Positions 1 through 6,609 of a stretch of DNA of 7,184 nt are shown one piece after another. Each line of letters starts with the position of its first letter. The first letter of the stretch is position 1. The position numbers and the translations under genes were made by a program. The notes under the pieces are model-generated. The model searched no databases. It saw only the letters and a program-made list of their open reading frames with translations, and was not told where the DNA came from. Source of the DNA: CAJQQY01 sp964352225 (GTDB lineage: Bacteria > Bacteroidota > Bacteroidia > Chitinophagales > Saprospiraceae); NCBI GenBank assembly GCA_964352225.1, contig CAYGRM010000347.1, positions 1 to 7,184 of the forward strand. Direction: 5' to 3'.

Positions 1-633
1 TCTCTTCTCCTGTTTTTTTAGCTCTTCAATTTCAAGTTCCTTTTGTTTTTGTTTTTCTAACTCCAGCTTTTTCTGAAATTTTTGACTTTTTAATCTGTCA
101 ATTCTTTTTTGATTTGCAGCCTTCTCACTTTGTTCAAACGACTTTCGTTCAATCAGTTCTTTTTCATAAACTTTTCTTTTCTGTAATTCCTCTTGTTCTT
201 TTTTCTTCTGTTCCCATCTTTTTTGAGCAGCCGCTCTTGCCTGAAAAGCTTTGAGTGCTGAATCCCGTTTTTCATTTTCTCTCAACTCCGCTCTTAATGC
301 AGCGACTTTCTTTTCCAGGGCTTCGACTTTTTGAAAATGTTTTTTATCAAAGTCTCTTCTTTCCTTACGCTGCTCTATTCGCGTTTCCTTTGTGTATTGT
401 TTGACAGGATACATTTTCTTGATCCGATCCTCTTCTGGATCGGGTTCTCCTTCACCCGTTAGTTTTTTGAGTTCCTTTTCGAGCTTTTTTTGTTTTTTAA
501 ATAAAGAATCGACTTCGTCTGGAAGTTTGACTTGATTTTTAAGATAAGCCAGATCAGTTTCGGATATCTTTTCCGGCTGATCTGACTCATCCTCATTCAT
601 GAGGTCTTCCCATGATTTATAATCATCTTCCAT
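1..633 (-). CDS. Charged coiled-coil protein, 3' end outside the window
   Basis: An open frame runs from ATG at 633 to the left edge, giving 211 residues with no stop. The start is firm: an in-frame TAA lies at 637-639, two codons upstream. The protein begins MEDDYKSWEDLMNEDESDQ, an acidic head, and from about residue 45 becomes almost entirely Lys/Glu/Gln/Arg with regularly spaced Leu/Ile/Phe, as in a long continuous coiled coil or single alpha-helix (for example EKKVAALRAELRENEKR and QEELQKRKVYEKELIERK). No signal peptide, membrane segment or catalytic motif is visible. It lies 54 bases downstream of gene A and is probably the last visible gene of the same operon. I recognise no family. A rod, tether or cytoskeletal-like role is only a guess from composition. 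Codon usage and open length make a real gene very likely. Confidence 0.85.
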   Translation of the reverse strand, partial: MEDDYKSWEDLMNEDESDQPEKISETDLAYLKNQVKLPDEVDSLFKKQKKLEKELKKLTGEGEPDPEEDRIKKMYPVKQYTKETRIEQRKERRDFDKKHFQKVEALEKKVAALRAELRENEKRDSALKAFQARAAAQKRWEQKKKEQEELQKRKVYEKELIERKSFEQSEKAANQKRIDRLKSQKFQKKLELEKQKQKELEIEELKKQEKR

Positions 634-687
634 TAATTAATCGTAGTCAATTTTTACTTAAAAAAATAAAAAGGCTTAGTCAACATC

Positions 688-1251
688 TCAAGCATTATCA
701 TCATCAATCAATTTTCGAATTCGTTGTTCCAAAATAGCAGGAGGTGGAACAGGTACTAACTTGGTACGAACCAAACTGGATCCCTCCGCACTATACTGAT
801 ACTTAGAGGCAAAAGAAGCACTTACTGTAGTGGCTGTCATTGCAGCTCCACCGATTCCGAAGGGTAATATACCTCCTACCGCAGCTGCTTTCACCGTCTT
901 TTTACTTTTAGTGCTGGTATCCTCAGATGACATGCTGATCGACATTTTTACTTCGATAATGGTATCCACAAATTGATAAAATGTAGGTGTGAAACCTAAC
1001 TCGATCATGGAGTATTTTTTACCATCAAAATCGACTTTGTGACCATCTGCCATGATGGGTTCTCCAGATTCATCTACATTCCCGGTATCATATTTAGTTC
1101 CACTCATCATTTGAGCAATGCGCATACTTGTACTATCCAAATCAAATTGAGCTTTAGCGATACCTAGTCCAATATCTCGGATAATATTGGAAATCTTTAC
1201 TTCCGTAAGTTGTCTACCTATAGAAACAGCATCATGTTTTCCTGCTGACAT
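688..1251 (-). CDS. Gene A: DUF2589-like paralogue with Ala/Gly-rich loop
   Basis: 187 residues, complete. The domain order matches its neighbours. An N-terminal helix spans about residues 18-50 and contains GLGIAKAQFDLD. Then come IELGFTPTFYQF (83-94) and a strand of alternating hydrophobics, TIIEVKMSISM. A variable loop (about 108-147) starts Ser/Thr/Lys-rich and continues as the apolar AAAVGGILPFGIGGAAMTA. Last is SKYQYSAEGSSLVRTK with VPVPPP and a closing helix. It is closest to gene B: 20 of 28 residues match around the ELGF motif and 27 of 34 around the C-terminal motif, which suggests tandem duplication. No signal peptide is visible. The apolar loop looks too Gly-rich for a classic membrane helix but could contact a membrane or a partner. 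The DUF2589 assignment rests on remembered layout, not a search. Function unknown. The leader is A/T-rich (TAAAATAAT directly before ATG), with no Shine-Dalgarno. Confidence 0.9.
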   Translation of the reverse strand: MSAGKHDAVSIGRQLTEVKISNIIRDIGLGIAKAQFDLDSTSMRIAQMMSGTKYDTGNVDESGEPIMADGHKVDFDGKKYSMIELGFTPTFYQFVDTIIEVKMSISMSSEDTSTKSKKTVKAAAVGGILPFGIGGAAMTATTVSASFASKYQYSAEGSSLVRTKLVPVPPPAILEQRIRKLIDDDNA

Positions 1252-1295
1252 ATTATTTTATTTTTTAGGTAAAAGAATTATTTAAATAATATCAA

Positions 1296-2285
1296 CTACT
1301 GCGTTTCATTGCCAGCGGCTAACCGAGCATTTCTATACATTTCCTCTGTTTCCATCAATAGTCGAATTCTTTCTTCCAAAATTGTTGGAGGGGGTACCGG
1401 AACCATTTTGGTTCGAACCAAACTAGACCCTTCTACAGAGTAGCTGTACTTGCTAGACATAGCTGGATCAACAGATTTTGCAACAATTGAAGTTTCTTTT
1501 CTCTTATAGGAAGAAGAGTGGGGTCGGTACCATGACCAACCATATCCTTGAGAAGAATACTCTGTTGATTTGGAATTCACAGTAGTACTTCTTTCCGTTT
1601 GAGTTTTTGATTGAGATTCCGATTCAATCATATTGACCGTAATCTTGATTTCAATGATGGTATCTACAAATTGATAAAAATTAGGGGTGAATCCCAACTC
1701 CATCATACTCAGTTTTCGTGGGGTTCTTCTTCCACCACCACCTTCGAATCTAAGTGCGATTTTACCTTTTGTATAACCTTTTCCTTTGTTACTAATTTCA
1801 ATATTTTTAATACTACCAGCATCATCTATCTCTGCCCATCCAGTTGCTGTTTCCTCTTCTTCAAATCCTGGGAATCCTTCAATTACAACTTTAGGCTTAT
1901 AAGCATAATCTTTCCCATAGTTGCCACCCGCTTTTAGCTTTATTGCTTGTATTCCACCTGTATTAGGCCCTGATTCAAGCAAGTCTAATTCAAAATCATT
2001 TGGATTAGCGGGTTCATTGAGGTAATCATATCCAAAGTAAACTCTAGAATCAATAACTTGTGGTTCTGCCCCATCAGGCAAGTTATCACCTGCTTTAGTT
2101 AATAATTGACCGGTATCAATATCCCTGAGAAGACGTTGACCACTCATGAGTTCTGTAACTCGGATACTGGACTTGTCTAAAGCCCATTGGCCTTCTGCGA
2201 TACCTAGCGCAACGCTACTGATGATAGTACCAAATGGGACTGCGCCCATTTCTTTTCCTACGTTGCCTGTGCTGTAGTTTGACAT
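1296..2285 (-). CDS. Gene B: DUF2589-like paralogue with fibre-type GxGY insert
   Basis: 329 residues, complete, and the longest intact member of the family here. The N-terminal helix (about 16-49) contains VALGIAEGQWALD. A long insert follows, and the domain resumes at MELGFTPNFYQF (195-206), then a strand (TIIEIKITVNM). Next is a Ser/Thr/Tyr/Trp-rich loop (about 220-270) with the aromatic stretch YGWSWYRPHSSSYKRK, then SKYSYSVEGSSLVRTK with VPVPPP and a C-terminal helix ending about residue 320. The insert (about 50-190) includes two beta-type repeats with GNYG and GKGYTKG turns and ends in GGGG. It resembles repeats seen in phage tail-fibre and adhesin-like proteins. Gene A lacks this insert but is otherwise very similar, so the insert was gained in B or lost from A. 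B starts 35 bases after gene C. No signal peptide is visible, and function is unknown. Confidence 0.9.
   Translation of the reverse strand: MSNYSTGNVGKEMGAVPFGTIISSVALGIAEGQWALDKSSIRVTELMSGQRLLRDIDTGQLLTKAGDNLPDGAEPQVIDSRVYFGYDYLNEPANPNDFELDLLESGPNTGGIQAIKLKAGGNYGKDYAYKPKVVIEGFPGFEEEETATGWAEIDDAGSIKNIEISNKGKGYTKGKIALRFEGGGGRRTPRKLSMMELGFTPNFYQFVDTIIEIKITVNMIESESQSKTQTERSTTVNSKSTEYSSQGYGWSWYRPHSSSYKRKETSIVAKSVDPAMSSKYSYSVEGSSLVRTKMVPVPPPTILEERIRLLMETEEMYRNARLAAGNETQ
1734..1955 (-). repeat. Two GxGY beta repeats inserted in gene B
   Basis: Residues 111-184 of gene B hold two related units. The first runs IQAIKLKAGGNYG, then KPKVVIEGFPGF, then a TGWAEID segment. The second runs GSIKNIEISNKGKGYTKG, then KIALRFEGGGG. 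The pattern 'G-x-I-x-x-I-x-(I/L)-x-x-x-G-x-(G/Y)-Y' then 'P-x-V-x-I-x-G' matches a short repeat common in phage fibre and secreted adhesin-like proteins, where it usually reads sITVtnGGSGYtsaPtVtisg. The family resemblance is recalled, not searched. The units are protein-level repeats, too diverged to be obvious DNA repeats. Confidence 0.6.
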
Positions 2286-2320
2286 ATTACGATTATTTTA
2301 AGGTTATGAAGATTATTAAA

Positions 2321-2830
2321 TTAAAATCTATCTGGGTTATCAATATAATTTTGAATTAACTGATTAAGTTGATCTGGAGGCGGTAGTGAAACCAGTTTTG
2401 TAGTCAATTCGCTTGAAGCCTCTGCAGTAAACGAATATTTATTGCTATAGCTGGCATTCAAAGAAACTCCAACCATAACAGGTAGCGGTACGGGTAAAGG
2501 TATGCCCACATTTACACCAGCACTCACGCCCATCTCTTCCCCTTCCATGGAAGACAATGCTACTCTGATACTGATATTGACTTCAGAAAAGTGATAGAAA
2601 GAAGGAATAAATCCTAGCTCCAACAAAGACTTCTTCTCAAATGTGCCTGGAAGTTCAATACCATTTTTTTCTCTATCTGCTAAGGCTTCAATGGTTTTAG
2701 CCACGGTTAAATCCATATTCATTTGAGCTTCCACAATGGCTACTCCCAGGCTATTGATTAATGCCGGGATGGGAGTATTCTCCATCATTTTGAAAACCTT
2801 CTTTCCTTTGTCTGTTCCTTCTCTAAACAT
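2321..2830 (-). CDS. Gene C: DUF2589-like paralogue with Pro/Val-rich loop
   Basis: 169 residues, complete, and the most compact full-length member. The helix (about 19-50) has LGVAIVEAQMNMD. The core motif LLELGFIPSFYHF spans 69-81 and a strand EVNISIRVALSS follows. The loop (about 95-120) is apolar with alternating Pro/Val (VGIPLPVPLPVMVGV). The C-terminal half is SNKYSFTAEASSELTTKLV with LPPP and a helix ending NYIDNPDRF. I chose the ATG at 2830 rather than Met15/Met16 because it gives the same leader of about 15-18 residues before the helix as the other members. It starts 21 bases after the stop of gene D, so translation may be coupled. No signal peptide is visible. Divergence from A and B suggests an older duplication. 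Function unknown. Confidence 0.9.
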   Translation of the reverse strand: MFREGTDKGKKVFKMMENTPIPALINSLGVAIVEAQMNMDLTVAKTIEALADREKNGIELPGTFEKKSLLELGFIPSFYHFSEVNISIRVALSSMEGEEMGVSAGVNVGIPLPVPLPVMVGVSLNASYSNKYSFTAEASSELTTKLVSLPPPDQLNQLIQNYIDNPDRF

Positions 2831-2851
2831 ATCTTTTGGGTTTATGAATTA

Positions 2852-4178
2852 TTATTCGTCTTCACTATTTAATTGCGTTAAAAATGCTACTAATTTTTCT
2901 GGAGCCGGTACTGCTACCATGGTAGCTTCAATACTAGCTGCTCCTGTCACATCAAAGCTATGTTTTCTACTTTCTCTATAATTGAAAGTAGCAGAAATCG
3001 CAACTTTGTCAGCAAGGGAGGAAGCCCCCATTGGTTGTCCTGCTGTGCTGGTACTGGGTATTTTTCCACCAGTACCACCAGTACCTTCCGGCATCGTTAC
3101 ATTATTCATTTTCCCACCGGCTTGTTTAAAATTCTTCTTGGCAGCCTGTGTGTTTACTTGTGCTGTTTTCAGGTTTTCCCGTCCTGTATTTGCAGCTTTG
3201 TTCTTATTAGAAAAATTATCTTTTTGAGTTTTTAAATTAGCTTGTGAATTTTTTAATGCATCCTTTCTATTTGTTAAGGAGGCTTTCATCCCCTCTTTTT
3301 TAGATTGTAACTGCCCTATTTTTTTTTGAGAATTATTATGGGCTTCTTGTCTTCTATTGTGTGTTTCCTTTCTTCCAGCTACCTCATTTCGTTTCTGCTG
3401 TGCCTTATCTTTAGCTCCACCTAGTTTTTCTTTTTTCTTTTCCAAGTCACTTTGTAACCCTGCTGCTTTGAGCCCACTCTGTTCAGCATCACTTTGATAC
3501 TTTGTTCCAGCANNNNNNNNNNGTATTATCAACCTTAGCGGTTGCAACAGCTTTTGCTGATTTTGCTTCATTTGCTTCTCTCCTCGCCTCTTCAGCCTTA
3601 GCTTTAAATGAGGGATTGGTTTTAGCCTTCGTTTCTAATGCTTTAGCTGTCTTTTCAGTATCTTTAACTTTTGCATCTGCTAGCTTTTCATCAGTTAGCG
3701 CTTTTTGATGTGCTACACCTGCTTTGCCTGCATTTTCATTGGATTTTCTTGCCTCCTCTTCATAATAATTCTTCTCATAATTTTTCTTATTAATTTCAGC
3801 CTGTGTATCATCTACTAATTTTTGTTTTTCACTTTCCTGCTTTTCGATACCTTGAAGTTCTTTCTCAGCTTTTGCAAGATTTTTATTTGACGTTGAAAGT
3901 AATTTTTCGTTATTAACGTCATCTTTTTTTACTGAAGCAAGCTCATTTTCAGTTGCTTTAATACCATTAGCAGTTTTATCTACTTTATATTGATCGACTT
4001 CTGCTACTTTTTGAGCAGAGTTAAGATTTTTCGCAGCATCTTGTTCATCTTTCTCTAGGATCTTTACATTTTCAACATGGGTTCCTTCCTCTTTTGCCGC
4101 CGCTTCAAGTTTATTTTTGGATTCTTCTAATTCAGGATCAACAGGTTTAGGATCTTCTGGTTTAGGATCTTCAGCCAT
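2852..4178 (-). CDS. Gene D: coiled-coil protein with a C-terminal half family domain, split by assembly gap
   Basis: I read this as one gene interrupted by 10 Ns at 3513-3522. The N-terminal part (from ATG at 4178, about 218 codons to the gap) starts with a Pro/Asp/Lys repeat (EDPKPEDPKPVDPE), then is Lys/Glu/Ala-rich coiled coil. The second part (219 residues, from the gap to TAA at 2852) continues the coil in a different frame, then has a Gly/Thr/Ser linker (PEGTGGTGGKIPSTS). The last 50 residues match the C-terminal half of the neighbouring family: VAISATFNYRESRKHSFDV, GAASIEATMVAVPAPE and a short helix. The frame change across the gap is most simply explained by a placeholder gap length; a true frameshift or two genes is possible. 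No N-terminal half of the domain is visible in this gene, whereas gene E just upstream has only that half. TolA-like composition; no signal peptide or membrane segment seen. Confidence 0.75.
2855..3004 (-). other. C-terminal half-domain encoded at the end of gene D
   Basis: These 50 codons align with the end of gene C: 'ISATFNYRESRKHSFDV' sits against 'VSLNASYSNKYSFTA', 'TMVAVPAPEKL' against 'KLVSLPPPDQL', and both finish in a short amphipathic helix. In A, B and C this half is in the same chain as the ELGFxPxFY half. Here it hangs on a coiled coil instead. Confidence 0.7.
3513..3522. other. Assembly gap (10 N) inside gene D
   Basis: Ten consecutive Ns interrupt a Lys/Ala/Glu-rich coding stretch. 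The same kind of protein sequence continues on each side, but in different minus-strand frames. Ten is a common placeholder size, so the true missing length is unknown. Low-complexity or repetitive coiled-coil DNA may have caused the break. Confidence 0.95.
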
Positions 4179-4258
4179 AAGAGATTATTTTAGAAAACAT
4201 TAAAAATAATATTTACAAATTCGCTGTTTTTGTTTTTCGGTAAAAAGATACTCGAAGT

Positions 4259-4627
4259 TTAAAATGGTCTATACGGAGGAACAGAGGGTGGTGCCGCTGT
4301 AGGAGAAGGAGGTAGTCCTCCATACCCTATTCCGAATCCAAAGCTTTTATCTGTGGTAGATTCTTCGCTCATTTTTATTTCTACACTTACTTTGATTACC
4401 ACTTTTTCAAATTGATAAAAGTTAGGAACTAAACCCAATTCCAATAAATTGGCAGATTGGCCTCCTTTGTTGGTAATTGGATTATCCAAGGCTCGATAAA
4501 GTGCTTGCAGAGATAAGGCATCCAATTTTCTTTGCGAATCAATGATTCCTTGCGCCATAGTGAAAAGTAATTCTCTGAGCGGATATTTTTGAAGCATCGA
4601 ACTTACCTTACTAGTATCTTGTGCCAT
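4259..4627 (-). CDS. Gene E: N-terminal half of the DUF2589-like domain with Pro-rich tail
   Basis: 122 residues, complete as read. The N-terminal helix (about 15-48) has MAQGIIDSQRKLD. The core motif LLELGLVPNFYQF spans 61-73, and the strand VVIKVSVEIKMSEES follows, just as in A, B and C. The protein then changes to a Gly-rich stretch (FGFGIGYGGLPP) and a Pro-rich tail (PPSPTAAPPSVPPYRPF), ending at TAA (4259-4261). The KYSxxxEaSS...PpP half found in A, B and C is missing, and the 80 bases after the stop do not continue it. The next gene, D, ends in exactly that half. E may therefore pair with D to rebuild a complete domain, or be a decayed or truncated paralogue. It lies 76 bases after the TPR gene. 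No signal peptide is visible, and function is unknown. Confidence 0.88.
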   Translation of the reverse strand: MAQDTSKVSSMLQKYPLRELLFTMAQGIIDSQRKLDALSLQALYRALDNPITNKGGQSANLLELGLVPNFYQFEKVVIKVSVEIKMSEESTTDKSFGFGIGYGGLPPSPTAAPPSVPPYRPF

Positions 4628-4703
4628 ATCACTTTAGTTTAAAATTTTATAATTCAATTTTGTATTTGCTGACTTTGTGAAAAGTCTTTAAGATTTATTG
4701 TAA

Positions 4704-5306
4704 TTACCTCCCTACCATCATATTTTTCTCATCGGGTAATTTGATAGCAGCTTCCGGACGGAGACTTTCTTTTTTTACTGTGAAATAATTGGAAGATTTC
4801 TGCTCCGAAAGAATTCTTTTTTCATCAATGTGAAAACAAGATTGCGCCCATCGCATTACTTTTTCAGCAAGTGGAAATTTGCCATTTTCCTTTTTAATCA
4901 AGTCAATTGCTTTTTTCAAAAATTCTTTGGCTTCTTCTTTTCGATCCATTTTGAATAAAACAATTCCTTTGCGTTGATGGATATTTGCAAAATCCAATTT
5001 TGCAAAATTATTATCTTCAGCTGGTGGCGTTTCTTCATAAATTTTCAAGGCTCGATTGCAATAGTCCAACACTTCATTATGCATGCCTAAATGTTCCATG
5101 GATTCCAACGCACTTTCTAGATATAATCGAAAAAACAATTCGGGATCTCCGGCTTGAACGGTCATATTGATCGCAGATTGGTAATATGCTAATGCCAATT
5201 TATGATTGCCTTCTACTGCATAGATTTTACCTTGCTCGGCAACGCCCATGTGTAATTTTAGTCCCTCAGCAGGAGGTGATTGTGCTTGAGTTTGATTTGC
5301 GGTCAT
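4704..5306 (-). CDS. TPR-repeat protein
   Basis: 200 residues, complete. Three helix-turn-helix TPR-like units are visible at about residues 17-50 (GKIYAVEGNHKLALAYYQSA), 58-91 (ESMEHLGMHNEVLDYCNRAL) and 103-137 (KGIVLFKMDRKEEAKEFLKK). Each has the Gly/Ala...Tyr...A spacing of the fold. The N-terminal 15 residues are Gln/Pro-rich and probably disordered. The C-terminal 40 residues end in the basic and acidic tail LRPEAAIKLPDEKNMMVGR and could be a docking segment. TPR folds bind peptides or scaffold complexes. The partner is unknown, but the adjacent Pro-rich tail of E and the acidic/Pro head of D are candidates (inference). No signal peptide or membrane helix is seen, so it is probably cytoplasmic. 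It starts 18 bases after the 381-residue gene, consistent with co-transcription. Confidence 0.9.
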   Translation of the reverse strand: MTANQTQAQSPPAEGLKLHMGVAEQGKIYAVEGNHKLALAYYQSAINMTVQAGDPELFFRLYLESALESMEHLGMHNEVLDYCNRALKIYEETPPAEDNNFAKLDFANIHQRKGIVLFKMDRKEEAKEFLKKAIDLIKKENGKFPLAEKVMRWAQSCFHIDEKRILSEQKSSNYFTVKKESLRPEAAIKLPDEKNMMVGR

Positions 5307-5324
5307 TTTTTCTTTAAGTTATTT

Positions 5325-6470
5325 TTATCTCAAAATTCTATTAGAAGATGTTCCTATTTTTTTCAATTCGTATTGTAACCATTGCACTTGTGGACTAGTA
5401 AAAGGTCCTTCAATTATTTTAGTATTGAGCAAAGACTCCTGAATTACTTTTGTGTCAATTCCGCCAATAATATTCAAAAGTTCGATGGTCGGTTTTATAT
5501 GTTTAACAGAATTGATTTTTAGAGAAAAAGATTGGAACACCAATAAGTGTCCTGAAGAGACAGCACCTAATTTTTTCAATTTTTCAAATTCTTCTTCTAG
5601 CTTTTGGAAATTAATGTTTTTATGAATAATCAATGGGAGTTTAGTCAGCACTTTTTTAGCTATTGCCTCAGGCATTCCAGTTGAAGTGGTTAAGTATTCC
5701 AACATTTCGGAGGTGTCAGAAGCTTTATCCAATCGTAGGTCAAACCGTTCAAAATCTCGATTAACGATTTTGATTGGAAGACTCGTACGATAAACGCTAC
5801 TCCAAAGTTTATCCGCTTGTTTTTTTGAAATTCCAGCACAGACCAAAGTAGAGACTTCAGATTTTGTCTGAGTACCTCCTAATTTTAATCCTAGATTTTT
5901 AAAAATTTGGTTGATTAAATTTTGATCAAAGGCAGAACACTCCCCTTTGAATACATCAAATGTACCTTCATGAGGATTGGAAATATCTACTTCTACATCT
6001 AAAGGTTTGAATCTTTCGCGGATTGCTTCTGCAGCGTTTTTAGAAATTTTGCCGATGAGTACGGTTGGAGACTTGCACAATGCCTTTCGAATATCTTCAA
6101 TTGGTAAACCTGTGAGCGAGACAATCGTTTTTGCAATGTCCTGAATTTTGCTATAGTCTTTTATAACTAGTGCTACTTCATGGTCACTATCTCCCGGATT
6201 GAACTTTTCCTCTTCATTAATCACATAACTTTCCAAACCTGTGGAGAGTAACAATTTATTCATTTCTATTGCAGTCTCCTCAGGAAGACCCGTAAATAGT
6301 TTTGCAGGTGTTTGAAATAAAAGAGATGCAATTTTATTTTCGGAAAGAGGAGATACTTTTTTTAAGGCTGGTATTAATCCAATACCAGCTTTACCAATAG
6401 AATCTACAACGATTCCGTAATTTGAGGATTCTGTTTTATTATTTGTGTTTTTTGTTGTAATTGTTTCCAT
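5325..6470 (-). CDS. Protein of five tandem L7/L12 C-terminal-like repeats
   Basis: 381 residues, complete, and the first gene of the operon. After a Thr/Asn-rich head (1-17), I see about five units of 65-70 residues with a beta-helix-helix-beta-helix-beta look: about 18-84, 98-163, 169-236, 242-310 and 313-379. The second is clearest: VALVIKDYSKIQDIAKTIV, then TGLPIEDIRKALCKSPTVL, then ISKNAAEAIRERF and VEVDIS. This closely follows the ribosomal L7/L12 C-terminal pattern, where 'TGLGLKEAKDLVE...P' leads to 'KxxAExxKxxLxxxGAxVEv'. Units 1 and 4 keep the 'P..l....A/L..L' frame; units 3 and 5 are more diverged. It cannot be L7/L12 itself: it is three times too long and lacks the N-terminal dimerisation and hinge regions. 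It is probably a protein-protein adaptor. The ATG at 6470 is preceded by a long non-coding stretch. No signal peptide is visible. Confidence 0.9.
   Translation of the reverse strand: METITTKNTNNKTESSNYGIVVDSIGKAGIGLIPALKKVSPLSENKIASLLFQTPAKLFTGLPEETAIEMNKLLLSTGLESYVINEEEKFNPGDSDHEVALVIKDYSKIQDIAKTIVSLTGLPIEDIRKALCKSPTVLIGKISKNAAEAIRERFKPLDVEVDISNPHEGTFDVFKGECSAFDQNLINQIFKNLGLKLGGTQTKSEVSTLVCAGISKKQADKLWSSVYRTSLPIKIVNRDFERFDLRLDKASDTSEMLEYLTTSTGMPEAIAKKVLTKLPLIIHKNINFQKLEEEFEKLKKLGAVSSGHLLVFQSFSLKINSVKHIKPTIELLNIIGGIDTKVIQESLLNTKIIEGPFTSPQVQWLQYELKKIGTSSNRILR
5334..6419 (-). repeat. Five diverged ~65-70-residue repeats
   Basis: These codons (residues 18-379) hold the five L7/L12 C-terminal-like units of the first operon gene. 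Units share a starting strand (GIVVDS, VALVIKD, FDVFKG, FDLRLD, FSLKIN), a central helix with Leu/Ile and Pro (LFQTPAKL, LCKSPTVL, LTKLPLII), a third helix, and in the first three units a closing strand (SYVIN, VEVDIS, LPIKIVN). The repeats are visible only at protein level. Confidence 0.6.
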
Positions 6471-6609
6471 TAAGCAGTATGAAGTTAAAATATTGTGTTC
6501 AACAATTTATTTTCAATAATGAAATAGGATATCCACTAAATTATGAACCAATAGATCATAATTATAAATTATGTATTATTATTTTTGTTAACTTCAGTTG
6601 AATGAATCT

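Noticed and set aside
1611..1937. Plus-strand open frame of 108 codons opposite gene B
   Set aside because: It lies entirely inside gene B on the other strand. Its product is Phe/Ser/Cys-rich low-quality sequence with no family pattern, whereas the B frame shows paralogue conservation.
2736..3235. Plus-strand open frames opposite genes C and D
   Set aside because: Several overlapping frames occur here only because the reverse strand encodes Lys/Glu-rich coil. They read as Phe/Ser/Cys-rich products with no recognisable domain.
3502..3708. Plus-strand hydrophobic Ala/Val/Ser/Phe frame spanning the gap, resembling a membrane protein
   Set aside because: It is the complement of Ala/Glu/Lys codons in gene D and includes undetermined residues. 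The hydrophobicity is an artefact of the reverse strand.
4671..4686. Hairpin GACTTT-GTGA-AAAGTC between the TPR gene and gene E, as a terminator
   Set aside because: The stem is only 6 base pairs of mixed AT content, with no T-tract after it on the minus strand. At most it is a weak processing hairpin within the operon.
4985..5170. Plus-strand 61-codon frame opposite the TPR gene
   Set aside because: It lies within a well-supported TPR coding region and has no family features.
5325..6470. First operon gene as an mTERF-like or TPR repeat protein
   Set aside because: The repeats have alternating strands and helices with a closing strand (VEVDIS, LPIKIV), which does not fit all-helical mTERF or TPR units. 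The L7/L12 C-terminal pattern fits better.
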